Assembly (NCBI GenBank): GCA_049511415.1
Contig: JBEKYC010000026.1
Coordinates: 1-64,000, forward strand
Direction: 5' to 3'
Length of the DNA stretch: 64,000 bases
Source: Bog-159 sp049511415
GTDB taxonomy: Bacteria; Acidobacteriota; Terriglobia; Bryobacterales; Bryobacteraceae
Shown here: positions 35,157 through 44,090 of the stretch, piece after piece
Layout of the letters: every line of letters begins with the position of its first letter
Numbering within the stretch: position 1 is the first letter of the stretch
Notes under the pieces: model-generated
Told to the model about the DNA's origin: nothing
The model's input: only the letters and a program-made list of their open reading frames with translations
Database searches by the model: none
Made by a program: the position numbers and the translations under genes

Positions 35157-35223
35157 TCAGATCCTCGTATCCCAAACGCAAGGCTGGAGTATAATTCTCC
35201 TATCCGCGTTCTCCGGAGGGGAT

Positions 35224-36207
35224 ATGGAACGCATTCACCCGAGGATCTTCCTCCTGTCACTGGCGCTGCTGCTGATGGCGCCGGCGGCCACGGCTGCGAC
35301 CAAGGACCCCGCACACGATCCCGATCAAATCGGCAGCCGCGACGTCGGCAAGGGCGTCAACTTCTATTCCATCGAGCGGGAAATCGGTCTCGGCAAGGAA
35401 ATGGCGCGGGAGACCGAGCGCGAAGCCAAAATGATCGACGATGCCATCGTCACGGAGTACGTCAGCCGTCTCGTACAGAATCTGGCGCGGCACTCCGACG
35501 CCAAGGTCCCCTTCACTGTTAAAGTCGTCGATTCCGACGAAGTGAACGCGTTTGCGCTGCCCGGCGGCTTCACATTCGTGAACTCCGGGCTGATTCTACA
35601 GACCGGCAACGAAGCCGAATTGGCGGGTGTGCTGGCTCACGAGATCGCGCACGTGGCCGCGCGCCATGGCACGCGGCAAGCTACCCGCGGCCAGCTCATC
35701 AACTATTCCACGATTCCGCTGATCTTCATGGGAGGCTGGGCCGGTTATGCCGTGCGCCAAGCCGTGAATCTGGCGGTGCCCATGGGCTTCCTGAAGTTCT
35801 CGCGCAATATGGAAGCCGAAGCCGACCTGCTGGGGTTGCAGTACATGTACAAGTCGGGCTACGACCCGGTGGAGTTCGTCAATTTCTTCGAAAGAGTCGA
35901 GACCCTCGAAAAGAGTAAGCCGGGCACCATTTCCAAGCTCTTCTCCACGCATCCCATGACAGGTTCCCGGATACACGCCGCGCAGAAGGAAATTCAGCAG
36001 GACTTGAAAGCCCAGCCGCAATACGTGCTCGACACTTCGGAGTTTCATGCCGTGCGCACGCGCCTGATTGAGATCGGGAATCGCGTCAAACTGCGCGAAG
36101 ATCCAGGGCGGCCAGTCTTGCACACGCGCGCCCCCGCCAAAGCGGAGCAGAGCGCCGATGAGGGCGCCAGCGACGATCAGCGGCCTACACTAAAGCGCGC
36201 CAACTGA
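35224..36207 (+). CDS. M48-family metalloprotease (BepA/LoiP-like)
   Basis: An exported zinc protease of 327 residues, with a signal peptide ending MAPAATA. The catalytic motif HEIAHVAARHG is at residues 139-149, with the third zinc ligand in NMEAEADLLGLQYM near residue 198. FALPGGFTFVNSGLI is the usual upstream strand. Relatives act in outer-membrane protein quality control. A GGAGG box four bases before the ATG supports the start. A TATAAT-like box lies about 30 bases upstream. Confidence 0.92.
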   Translation: MERIHPRIFLLSLALLLMAPAATAATKDPAHDPDQIGSRDVGKGVNFYSIEREIGLGKEMARETEREAKMIDDAIVTEYVSRLVQNLARHSDAKVPFTVKVVDSDEVNAFALPGGFTFVNSGLILQTGNEAELAGVLAHEIAHVAARHGTRQATRGQLINYSTIPLIFMGGWAGYAVRQAVNLAVPMGFLKFSRNMEAEADLLGLQYMYKSGYDPVEFVNFFERVETLEKSKPGTISKLFSTHPMTGSRIHAAQKEIQQDLKAQPQYVLDTSEFHAVRTRLIEIGNRVKLREDPGRPVLHTRAPAKAEQSADEGASDDQRPTLKRAN

Positions 36208-36218
36208 AATGCGTCGCC

Positions 36219-37463
36219 CTAGGCGAAGGGTTGCTCCAGCGACGGACTTTGCCGCGTCAGTAACTCGGCGCCCGATTCCGTGATGTGCATATCGTCCTCC
36301 AGTCGCACGCCGAATTCCCCCCGGATATAAATTCCCGGCTCGTCGCTGAAAGTCATGTTCGCCGCCAGCGGCAGCTTATTTCCCTTTACCAGATACGGCC
36401 ATTCATGCCCATCCATGCCCAATCCGTGGCCCAGCCGGTGCGTGAAGTATTTGTAGCCGGGACCGTATCCGGCCTCCGCGATTACGGCGCGCGCCGCGGC
36501 GTCTACGGATTCACACGGGACTCCGGGACGCGCCGTCGCCAGCGCCGTGCTCTGCGCCCGATGCACAATCTCGAAGACCTGCTTCATCTTGTCCGTCGGC
36601 TTTCCGACGACGAACGTGCGGCTGATATCGGACTGGTAGCCTTCCACCGTGCAACCATCGTCGATCAGCACGATCGAGCCTTCCCGTATGATCTGCGGCT
36701 GGCGTGAGCCATGCGGCAACGCGGAGAACTCTCCCACTTGCACGCTGGCGAAGCCGGGAAACCCAAGCGCTTGATAGGCTGCGCCGATCGATTCACTGAA
36801 CTCGCGGGTGGTCATGCCGTCGCGTATGGATCTCCAGGCGGCTTCGTAGGCCTGTATCGTGACACTCGAAGCCAGCCGCAGCAGCGCCATCTCAGCCGCG
36901 CTCTTGATCATGCGGCACCCGGCCGTGATTGGCGTGGCGCTGGTTATGGTGGCACTCGGTACAGCTTTCGCCAGGTTGTCCGCGAACACGAACGGCACGC
37001 TCTCTTCGATCCCGATCGAACCAGTGATGCGGCCGCGTTCCTTCAATCCGAATGCCGCCAGGGCAAACGGGCTGTCGTCTTCCTGCCAGGTCAAAACTTG
37101 CGAGCCCGCCAACGGACCGGCATCGATCTGCTCGCGCGCGCGTCCCTCTTCAAACCCTGGGCTGACGAAGAACGCATCGCCGCGCGCCGGGATAATCATC
37201 ATGAAAAGCCGCTCGCTATTGCCCCAATGCACGCCGCTGAAATAGTAAAGTGACGTGCCTCCTGCCAGACAAATGGCGCCGACTTTGTTTTCCGCCATTA
37301 ATTGCTGCGCTCTCTCGATCCGCGCATGGCGTTCGGCCACGGAAATAGGCTGCGCCTCGCCGCGCCGGTCCTTCAGTTGAGCGATCGGCGATCCCGCGGG
37401 CGCCGCGGATAGGGCGACGGGCGCGGCTCCGGCGGCCAGCAGAAACGTTCGGCGTGTCGGCAT
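36219..37463 (-). CDS. Tat-exported M24-family aminopeptidase (Xaa-Pro-like)
   Basis: A 414-residue protein whose N-terminus PTRRTFLLAAGAAPVALS is a twin-arginine signal. An N-terminal creatinase-like domain precedes the pita-bread catalytic domain with all five dimetal ligands in place: Asp in LIDDGCTVEGY, Asp in SDISRTFVVG, His in THRLGHGLGMDGHEW, Glu in FSDEPGIY and Glu in RLEDDMHIT. It probably removes N-terminal residues from Xaa-Pro peptides outside the cytoplasmic membrane. It converges with the M48 gene, 11 bases apart. Confidence 0.9.
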   Translation of the reverse strand: MPTRRTFLLAAGAAPVALSAAPAGSPIAQLKDRRGEAQPISVAERHARIERAQQLMAENKVGAICLAGGTSLYYFSGVHWGNSERLFMMIIPARGDAFFVSPGFEEGRAREQIDAGPLAGSQVLTWQEDDSPFALAAFGLKERGRITGSIGIEESVPFVFADNLAKAVPSATITSATPITAGCRMIKSAAEMALLRLASSVTIQAYEAAWRSIRDGMTTREFSESIGAAYQALGFPGFASVQVGEFSALPHGSRQPQIIREGSIVLIDDGCTVEGYQSDISRTFVVGKPTDKMKQVFEIVHRAQSTALATARPGVPCESVDAAARAVIAEAGYGPGYKYFTHRLGHGLGMDGHEWPYLVKGNKLPLAANMTFSDEPGIYIRGEFGVRLEDDMHITESGAELLTRQSPSLEQPFA

Positions 37464-37497
37464 CCCTGTAGTTTAGCGGATACGCTACAGTGTTTTA

Positions 37498-38259
37498 TTG
37501 CGTCTCCTGGCCACATTTTTTCTCGCCGCCTGGGCGACCGCGCTCGCCCAGGGCAACTACGAGATCCAGGTCTATGGGTCGGATCTGGTGCCGCCCCACG
37601 ACACCATGGTGGAATTGCACAGCAATTTCACCATTCAGGGCAGCAAGACGATCATCGACGGCATGCTCCCCACCGAACACCAGGAGCACGAAACGCTTGA
37701 AATCACCCACGGCTTCAACGATTGGTTCGAGACGGGTTTTTATCAATTCACCAATCATCAGCCCAATGGCGGCTGGATGTGGGTGGGTACGCACATCCGC
37801 CCACGAATTGCGATTCCGGAGCGCTATCATCTGCCGGTGGGCATCAGCCTCTCCACCGAGATCGGTTATCAGAGGCCCAACATATCCGCCGACACGTGGA
37901 CTTGGGAGATCCGCCCGATAGTCGACAAGAAACTCGGCCGCTGGTACAGCGCTTTTAATCCCGCGCTTGAGCGCGCCTTCCACGGTCCCGATACGCACAA
38001 AGGCCTGGAGTTTTCCCCCAACTTCAAGATCAGCTATGACGTGACGCCCAAGATCGCGGGCGGTCTGGAATACTACGGGTCGCTGGGATCGCTCACCGGT
38101 TTCGACCCGTTGTATCAGCAGGGGCAGCAGATTCTGCCGGCCATCGATCTCAATCTCAACCCGAGATGGGAGTTCAACTTCGGCGTGGGAGTCGGCGTGA
38201 CGCGCGGCACGGACCATCTGCTGGTGAAGATGATTCTGGGATATCGCTTCGGACGCTAA
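37498..38259 (+). CDS. Probable outer-membrane beta-barrel protein
   Basis: A 253-residue exported protein beginning at a TTG codon, MRLLATFFLAAWATALAQ. Alternating strands rich in aromatic residues run to the end (HLPVGISLSTEIGYQ, ISYDVTPKIAGGLEYYG, WEFNFGVGVGVTRG), and the last residue before two basic residues is Phe, as in outer-membrane barrels. I see no recognised family signature. The gene is divergent from the M24 peptidase with a 34-base spacer. A small hairpin (CCGGCC-TGGCAC-GGCCGG) follows at 38275. Confidence 0.6.
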   Translation: MRLLATFFLAAWATALAQGNYEIQVYGSDLVPPHDTMVELHSNFTIQGSKTIIDGMLPTEHQEHETLEITHGFNDWFETGFYQFTNHQPNGGWMWVGTHIRPRIAIPERYHLPVGISLSTEIGYQRPNISADTWTWEIRPIVDKKLGRWYSAFNPALERAFHGPDTHKGLEFSPNFKISYDVTPKIAGGLEYYGSLGSLTGFDPLYQQGQQILPAIDLNLNPRWEFNFGVGVGVTRGTDHLLVKMILGYRFGR

Positions 38260-38274
38260 TTAAGCCGTATGAAC

Positions 38275-38292
38275 CCGGCCTGGCACGGCCGG
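38275..38292 (+). terminator. Short GC-rich hairpin after the beta-barrel gene
   Basis: CCGGCC pairs with GGCCGG around a 6-base loop, 15 bases after the stop. A TTATAATAAT stretch follows at once and lies only about 9 bases ahead of the next ATG. It could double as a -10 box for a leaderless message. Confidence 0.35.
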
Positions 38293-38311
38293 CAGGTTAT
38301 AATAATCCTGC

Positions 38312-38884
38312 ATGCCCATTGCGAATCGAAGGCTGGGTGGCTTACTAGAGTGGTTCGCCCATGTGCGTGCGCGCATTGAGACGTTCATCTCCGGACGTGC
38401 TCCGAACGACCCCCTTTACCTCACGAACCGCTCCTGGAAGCAGAAGCTCATCATCGCTGCGGTAGCCGCCGTGCCTGTCATAATCCTGATCGGGCTGGTG
38501 ATGATGGCAGCTACGGATGTCTTCCGTATTCACAAAGCGGATCCCTACGAACGGCCCGTGGCCGAATCCCAGGCTCCGTCGGCAACGCCGGTGAAGCAGT
38601 CGGCAGATCCGAAACTGGTTCCCGCGGACCTTGAGGTAGTCAATATTCATATCGTTCGCGATGCACATGCCCCAACCGTGGCCGGCGTCGTGCGCAACAA
38701 CACGAATCAGAAAATCGATTCGGCGGAAGTCAGCTACTACCTGGCCGACGAGGACGGCAGTCTCCTGGGAACCGAAATCGTCGACGTGGAAAACGTGGCG
38801 CCCCATGGCAGCATTACCTTCCATCTGCCGCTCAAGCAAACCAGCGCGGAATACGTGATCGTGCGGGACGTCCACGCCAACTGA
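38312..38884 (+). CDS. Membrane-anchored FxLYD/DUF-type protein
   Basis: A 190-residue protein with a cytoplasmic N-terminal 45 residues, one membrane helix (about 46-68) and a beta-rich external domain (about 107-190). The latter contains PTVAGVVRNNTNQKIDSAEV and ENVAPHGSITFHLPL, typical of FxLYD domains that share the fibronectin-like fold. Its last base is the first base of the methyltransferase start (TGATG), so they are co-translated. No enzyme motif. Confidence 0.7.
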   Translation: MPIANRRLGGLLEWFAHVRARIETFISGRAPNDPLYLTNRSWKQKLIIAAVAAVPVIILIGLVMMAATDVFRIHKADPYERPVAESQAPSATPVKQSADPKLVPADLEVVNIHIVRDAHAPTVAGVVRNNTNQKIDSAEVSYYLADEDGSLLGTEIVDVENVAPHGSITFHLPLKQTSAEYVIVRDVHAN

Positions 38885-39414
38885 TGGAGCGCGTTCCCTT
38901 TCAAGCCACGCGCACCGCGGCGGCCTACGATAACATCCGGGTGCTACCGGTTTCGATCCTGCTGGACAACGTGCGCAGCATGTACAACGTGGGCGCGTTT
39001 TTTCGTACCGCGGACGCCGCCGGCGCGGAGAAACTCTACCTGTGCGGCATCACCAGCCATCCGCCCAAAAAGGCCATAAGTAAAACCGCGCTGGGCGCGG
39101 AAGAGCGGACGGCCTGGCAGCACGCCTGGGACCCGCTGCCGTTTCTCAACGCCCTGCGGGCGCGCAGCTACGAGATCGCGGCCATCGAAACCACTGTGCA
39201 CGCGGTGGACTTATTCGACTGGCAGCCGCGCTTTCCGGTCTGTCTGATTTTCGGCCATGAGGTGGATGGCATCCGGCCGGAGGTTGCCCGATTCTGCGAT
39301 ACCCACGTGCGCATCCCCATGCTGGGCCTGAAGCATTCCTTGAATGTGGCCACGGCCGGCGGAGTCGCGATCTACGAGTTATTGCGCAAGTACCGCTACC
39401 TGGCTTGCTCGTAG
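38884..39414 (+). CDS. SPOUT-class tRNA/rRNA 2'-O-methyltransferase
   Basis: A 176-residue SpoU/TrmH-type RNA methyltransferase with the three SPOUT motifs: NVRSMYNVGAFFRTADAAG (motif 1, with the SAM-proximal Asn and Arg), LIFGHEVDGI (motif 2) and IPMLGLKHSLNVATAGGVA (motif 3, trefoil knot). It lacks the N-terminal L7Ae-like RNA-binding domain of TrmH relatives and therefore resembles the short TrmL-like group. It overlaps the upstream FxLYD gene by one base and the convergent PD40-TPR gene by 19 bases. Confidence 0.88.
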   Translation: MERVPFQATRTAAAYDNIRVLPVSILLDNVRSMYNVGAFFRTADAAGAEKLYLCGITSHPPKKAISKTALGAEERTAWQHAWDPLPFLNALRARSYEIAAIETTVHAVDLFDWQPRFPVCLIFGHEVDGIRPEVARFCDTHVRIPMLGLKHSLNVATAGGVAIYELLRKYRYLACS

Positions 39415-41828
39415 TGCGCGAGTTTCGCCCGCAGCGTGTCGGCCAGCCGCGCGTTGTGATCGGCCTCGGCCAGTTGCAGGGCTTGGCGCTCCGCTTGCAC
39501 CGCGTCAGCCCCTCGGCCCGCCTCGAAGTACACCGTGCCCAGCATGTCAAAGCACTGCCAATCCTTGCCGCCGCTGAGATCGACTGCTTTCTGCAATTGC
39601 GCGATGGCATCGTTAAAGCGTTTCTCCTGCCCCAATACAAAGGCCAGGTCGAAGCGATATTCCACCGAGTCCGGCGCCAGTTTCACGGCGGTCTCCAACT
39701 CCGCCGAAGCGGCCGCGGTCTGTCCCATTTTAAGCAGCACCGACGCCAGCTTATTATGCGCGTCCGCCAGTTCCGGACTTAGCTCAACCGCTTTGCGCAC
39801 GTGACGCAATGCCTCGGCGGTAAGGCCTCTCTGCGCCAGCACGGTTCCCAGATCCGCTTCCACTTTCGGATTTGCCGGATTGAGAGCCAACGCCTTGCGG
39901 TAGTTCGCAATCGCATCGTCCGGATTCCCCGTCTGCGCCTGTGCCAGCGCCAGATTCGCGAACACCACCGGCTGGTTAGGCGTGAGTTCCGCCGCTTTCT
40001 GATATTCGGGCACTGCGGCCCCCACGTCGCCGTTCTCGCTCAGTGCGTAACCCAGGTTGAAGTGCGCCTTGCCGTCATCCGCGTCGAGCGCCAGCGCGTT
40101 GCGCCACGCCGGAACGGCCTCGGCGTATCGATTGTGCTTCATCAGGTCCAGCGCGACATTGAACAGCCGGTAAAACTCCGTGGCAGGCGCTTCGATTCGC
40201 GTCAGATCTCCCTTGGGAATGTTGATGAACTCCGGAATGTTCGCCGCGCGATTGGCTGCCGTGGTGTTGTCAATCAGTATTGCCGGGCTGTCGTTGCCAT
40301 TCTCATCGATGTGCGTGAGGTAAAGCTGCGTATAAACCGAGCGCCGCTTCGATGAGAACACCAGCCAGCGCCCATTCGGCGAGAAACTGTGCCAGGAATT
40401 CATGAGCGGACCGTTCGAGTTGAGCCGGCGCGCCACGCCGCCCTGTGCCGGAACAATATACAACTGGCTGTCGGGGCGCATGAGCAGCCCGGACTTATTT
40501 TGCACGAACACGATCCACTTGCCATCCGGCGAGACTTTCGGAAAATCGTTGCTCATGCCATTTTCCGAAGCGCCCACGACCCGCTCCGCCTGGCCGCCCC
40601 GGCCGCCGTTAAACGGAATGCGATACAGATCGTATTGGATCTGCGTTTCATTAGGATCGTTGGCATACCGGGAAGGCGGCTGTCCCGGCGGATACGGATC
40701 GCGCGCCTTGGCCCGCGAGAAGACCACATAGCCGCCGTCCGGACTCCAGAATCCGCAGGCCTGCACGTAATCCGGATCGTCGGCGCCGGGCAGCGGCTGC
40801 AATTTCCCGCTTTCGTGGCTATACCACGCCAGGATGCCCCGTGTCGGATAGAAAACCTGCACGAATCCGTAAGCCGGATAGAATCCCTGGTAAAGCCGGT
40901 CACCCAGGTGCCGGCTGCCCGATCCCGGCGCCTCGATCGAAGTCACCACATACTTGCCGTTCGGCGAGACCTGCGACATGAAGCCGAAGCGCTGCGCCTT
41001 GTTGTCGCTGAATTCGCCCCACTGCACGATCGATTCCTTGCTGATGGAGCTTACTTTTTGCACGGAAAGCAGGCTGTACAGGGCCTTGTTGTTGTTCGGA
41101 CCGTCCACATCCAGGCCCAACGTCTTGCCGTCGCGCGAAACAGAATGGCAGTTGGCGCAGGTCGGCAGCTTATCCATCACGATCTTGCCCCGCGACTCGT
41201 CGAGATAGCGCAAGCGCCACTGGATCAAAGGCAGGAGCGAATCCGGCAGCGGCTTGATCACGCCGCGCTCCCCCTGCGGAATGGCGGGCATGAGCGGCAC
41301 ATCGCGATAAAAGATCGGCGCACCCACCGCATCCGCCGATGTTTGGATCTTGACCTGCCCGCGCGAAACTGGGACGTCGGCATCCGTGGCGCGGAAACCG
41401 CTAATGATGACCGTCGCCGGGCTGCGCCGGCTGCGCAATTGGATCTCCGCCCAGGCTTCCGGATCCGGCTTCCAGGTATGCGCGGCCGCCTGTTCGGGAG
41501 TCAAGGAGGGCGGCACAAATCCCCCATAGCTATCGTCGATTTCGCCCACCTGCAGGAGTGGTCCCGGAGCCTTCACGCGGATAGGCGGCCCGCCTTCGGC
41601 GAAAACAATTTCGATCCGCCAGGTGCCGGCCGTTTCGTTCGGGTCGCGCCAAAGAAACGTCGGCGCCGTGATGTCCGGCGGAAAGAGCGATCCCTCTCCG
41701 GGATAGTCCACGGTGATGCCCGCCGCGCGCGACAATGGTGGCAATTGCTGGGGCCCGAATCCTCGTATCAGAAAGAATGAACCCGTGACAGCAATTCCGG
41801 CTGCAAGAATAGCTGACCTGACCCTCAC
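39396..41828 (-). CDS. PD40/TolB-like propeller plus TPR protein with a CxxCH motif
   Basis: A 810-residue protein anchored by an N-terminal hydrophobic segment. I start at the GTG at 41828 because it precedes the anchor (VRSAILAAGIAVTGSFFLI); a longer open frame overlaps the DUF3500 gene. The N-terminal part is beta-rich and holds CANCHS (about residues 224-229), a single cytochrome-c-type heme motif. A PD40/TolB-like propeller (SPNGKYVVTS, SPDGGYVVFS, SPDGKWIVFV, SPNGRWLVFS) follows at about 290-560, and TPR repeats fill the C-terminal 230 residues. Such modular periplasmic proteins are common in Acidobacteriota; their role is unknown. Confidence 0.8.
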   Translation of the reverse strand: MRVRSAILAAGIAVTGSFFLIRGFGPQQLPPLSRAAGITVDYPGEGSLFPPDITAPTFLWRDPNETAGTWRIEIVFAEGGPPIRVKAPGPLLQVGEIDDSYGGFVPPSLTPEQAAAHTWKPDPEAWAEIQLRSRRSPATVIISGFRATDADVPVSRGQVKIQTSADAVGAPIFYRDVPLMPAIPQGERGVIKPLPDSLLPLIQWRLRYLDESRGKIVMDKLPTCANCHSVSRDGKTLGLDVDGPNNNKALYSLLSVQKVSSISKESIVQWGEFSDNKAQRFGFMSQVSPNGKYVVTSIEAPGSGSRHLGDRLYQGFYPAYGFVQVFYPTRGILAWYSHESGKLQPLPGADDPDYVQACGFWSPDGGYVVFSRAKARDPYPPGQPPSRYANDPNETQIQYDLYRIPFNGGRGGQAERVVGASENGMSNDFPKVSPDGKWIVFVQNKSGLLMRPDSQLYIVPAQGGVARRLNSNGPLMNSWHSFSPNGRWLVFSSKRRSVYTQLYLTHIDENGNDSPAILIDNTTAANRAANIPEFINIPKGDLTRIEAPATEFYRLFNVALDLMKHNRYAEAVPAWRNALALDADDGKAHFNLGYALSENGDVGAAVPEYQKAAELTPNQPVVFANLALAQAQTGNPDDAIANYRKALALNPANPKVEADLGTVLAQRGLTAEALRHVRKAVELSPELADAHNKLASVLLKMGQTAAASAELETAVKLAPDSVEYRFDLAFVLGQEKRFNDAIAQLQKAVDLSGGKDWQCFDMLGTVYFEAGRGADAVQAERQALQLAEADHNARLADTLRAKLAHYEQAR

Positions 41829-41878
41829 AGGATTTCCAGACCGAAAGTAAAAGATTATCAGAATGCTTGGGCGGGTGC

Positions 41879-43102
41879 TCAGGCGTGCGCATGTGCCAGG
41901 TAATGCTGGCGCAATAGATCTTTGCCGTAATCGTTGCCGTTGGGTGTGCGCACCACGCAATGAATGTGCTGGCGGTCGGGCATCTTAGCATCCTTCGCAA
42001 AACGCGCCAGGTTGGCGGGCCGCTGATGATCGAATTCGATCAGAATCACCGGGCTGTGCACGCGGTAATAATAAACGCTGTCGGAAGCCGCCCCGCCGAT
42101 CCACGCAAAACAGGTCCGGTCCAGATGCCGCGCGATCTCATCCATCTTCACCCGCGCATGGCCTTCGTCCATATTGCCCACATACAACTCGACCAGTTCC
42201 AAGAGCTGTTTGCGGCGTGGCTGCGGGAAGTCTGCCGCCCGCGCTCCGGCGTAATCCAGTACCACGTTGTCCTTCCACGCTTCCGTCAGGTTGCAGTTCT
42301 CCGTCTTGTCGGACCGCAGGATCGCCTTGCCGCGCTGCCCCTCGTCGAGCGCCTGCAGCATCGCCAATCCGCGATCTTGCTCCTCCTGCAGAATCGAAAT
42401 GCCCTTGTACTTGCCGGAGGTCGCCGTGACCGGTTCCGAACCGGAGAAGTACGGCGTCATCACCACCTGGTCGCCCAGCACGAAATAATTGATAATCGCG
42501 TGGTGGCCGTCGAGTTGGAATCCCCACGGTTCGGTGGCGGACGGCTTGCCCATCACCGTGATGTAATACAGCCATTCGCCCAGAAACTGGTGGTCGCCGG
42601 TGAGTTCGGCGAGCGTTTCGTTCAACCGCATGATGTCCCGCGTAAGCCGCATGCCGCGCGGGCTGAGCGAGGCTTCCAGCAGTCCGAAAGCCGTGCGGCG
42701 TTGCGCCTCGCTCAGCTCCTGAAAACTGACGCCTTGGCGGACGTAGAAATGCTGGTTCATCCACTTACGCCACTCCGGATCGTCCACCGCAAACATGGTG
42801 CGGGCGCGCTGGTCCGCGGTCAGGCTGGACAGGAAGCGCTCCGCCGCGGTGCGCACTGTCGCCGTGCCGACTCCCGTGGCATGCATCGGAAAAAGGCCCG
42901 ACTCGACGGTTCCTGCCGTGGTGATGCCCTTGAACGGCTCGGCGAGGCCCTTGCTTTCGTAGTCCGCCGACATGCGGCGAAAGCGCGCGGCGGTCTCGTT
43001 GGGGTCCTCGGCGAAGAGGTGGGTGGTTAGCAGAACGCCCGGAACGATAGTAGAAAGGAACCGGCGGCGGTTGTGATCGGCGGACAGATCGCTCTGGTGC
43101 AT
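41879..43102 (-). CDS. DUF3500-family exported protein
   Basis: A 407-residue protein. The N-terminus contains NRRRFLSTIVPGVLLTTHLF, a possible twin-arginine signal. The body matches DUF3500 (PF12006) in pieces such as FVVDDPEWRKWMNQHF-like residues FAVDDPEWRKWMNQHF, EPWGFQLDGHHAIINYF and RVHSPVILIEFDHQ, with paired histidines suggesting metal binding. The reaction is not established. The gene precedes the PD40-TPR gene on the same strand, 50 bases apart, and starts 23 bases from the divergent antitoxin remnant. Confidence 0.82.
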   Translation of the reverse strand: MHQSDLSADHNRRRFLSTIVPGVLLTTHLFAEDPNETAARFRRMSADYESKGLAEPFKGITTAGTVESGLFPMHATGVGTATVRTAAERFLSSLTADQRARTMFAVDDPEWRKWMNQHFYVRQGVSFQELSEAQRRTAFGLLEASLSPRGMRLTRDIMRLNETLAELTGDHQFLGEWLYYITVMGKPSATEPWGFQLDGHHAIINYFVLGDQVVMTPYFSGSEPVTATSGKYKGISILQEEQDRGLAMLQALDEGQRGKAILRSDKTENCNLTEAWKDNVVLDYAGARAADFPQPRRKQLLELVELYVGNMDEGHARVKMDEIARHLDRTCFAWIGGAASDSVYYYRVHSPVILIEFDHQRPANLARFAKDAKMPDRQHIHCVVRTPNGNDYGKDLLRQHYLAHAHA

Positions 43103-43125
43103 TGGTGTATTATGGCACTAACAAT

Positions 43126-43345
43126 ATGGCCACAGTGGTCAGCATCCATGCCGCGAAAAGCAATCTGTTCCGACTCGTCAAGCGAGCCGCCGAAGGGGAG
43201 GAAGTCCTCATAGACCGAAATGAAACCCGTGGCGATGCTTACTCGGGTTCCCAGCCGCCGCTCACCGCTGGGCGCTTTTAAAGGCAAGATCCATATGTCC
43301 GCGGACTTCGAGGCGATGCTTCCGGGATTTGAATCCCACTTGTGA
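43126..43345 (+). pseudogene. Phd/YefM-type antitoxin, frameshifted
   Basis: The start MATVVSIHAAKSNLFRLVKR is the classic Phd N-terminus. After about 33 codons, near 43222, the family sequence moves to another frame: KPVAMLTRVPSRR, then GAFKGKIHMSADFEAML and a TGA at 43343. The original frame stops at 43279. The 220-base span is one more than a multiple of three, so the defect is a net +1 or -2 shift. Without the second half, the toxin-binding region is lost. The stop of the restored frame overlaps the toxin's GTG start (GTGA), as in functional phd-vapC pairs. Confidence 0.8.
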
Positions 43346-43609
43346 CCCAGCCCACATTACTCGGTACAAGCACGATTTCCAAGCGCGTGCACGGCACCGT
43401 AAGCGCTCCACAATCGGACGTGCGAGTCAACGTTGTAAGCGCTTGGGAGATTGTGCTCAAGTTCCAGGCAGGTAAGCTCTACGACGTCCCGATCGAGCGC
43501 GTGCTATCCGAGGTCTCGCTGGCCTGTGATCAAAGTCCTTGCGGAAGGCTTGACCCTGGCCACGAACGACCGGCAAGTAACCGAGTACAAGGTTGCTACG
43601 ATCTGGTAG
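43342..43609 (+). pseudogene. Remnant of a VapC-type PIN toxin
   Basis: From a GTG at 43342 the frame reads TQPTLLGTSTISKRV, where intact VapC proteins have LLDTHTLIW: the first catalytic Asp is Gly. VVSAWEIVLKFQAGKL is the conserved central segment. The C-terminus LAEGLTLATNDRQVTEYKV, with the last catalytic Asp, lies in another frame and ends at a TAG at 43607. The span is about 268 bases against roughly 390 in intact genes, so middle parts are missing. A dead toxin paired with a dead antitoxin. Confidence 0.75.
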
Positions 43610-43645
43610 GACCAGCGCGGCTGCCGCGCGTTATACTGCGGTCGA

Positions 43646-44077
43646 ATGCGCATCCACCTACCGACCCTCGCCCTGGTTTTCGCGGCGGCATTCGCAGCCG
43701 TGGCCGCCAAACCTGCCGATGAATCGCGGCGGTTCCCGTCGGCCAACCAGATTCGCACGGAGGTCGTCGACCAGCACCTGCTGGGCAAGTCCTTCATGCC
43801 CGGCGGCACCCTCGCGCATTACAAAAAAGGCCCCACCGAATATCGCATGTTCGTCGCCAAATTGTCCGACTCCCAGACTGCCGCGTTTCTTCTGGTCGAT
43901 TGGCGCAAGGCGCTGGCAGGCGCGAAACTGATCCCGTCGTTTGGCGGCTACTTCGGCCTGGATGCCGGCACGCCGGTCTTCGTCTTCGCCAAAGGCGCGT
44001 GGATCGCGGGCGTGGCGGGGCTTCCTGAAAAGGACGCGGATCTGGGCGCCCGATCGCTCGCGGCGCATCTGAATTAG
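43646..44077 (+). CDS. Small exported protein of unknown function
   Basis: A 143-residue protein with a signal peptide (LPTLALVFAAAFAAVAAKP). The mature part has a mix of short strands and helices, including TEYRMFVAKLSDSQTAAFLLVDW and a hydrophobic GTPVFVFAKGAWIAGVAGL stretch near residue 106. I do not recognise the family. It lies 36 bases after the toxin remnant and 13 bases before the SDR start, so it may be expressed with the SDR. Confidence 0.6.
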   Translation: MRIHLPTLALVFAAAFAAVAAKPADESRRFPSANQIRTEVVDQHLLGKSFMPGGTLAHYKKGPTEYRMFVAKLSDSQTAAFLLVDWRKALAGAKLIPSFGGYFGLDAGTPVFVFAKGAWIAGVAGLPEKDADLGARSLAAHLN

Positions 44078-44090
44078 GGACGGAGGCGTG

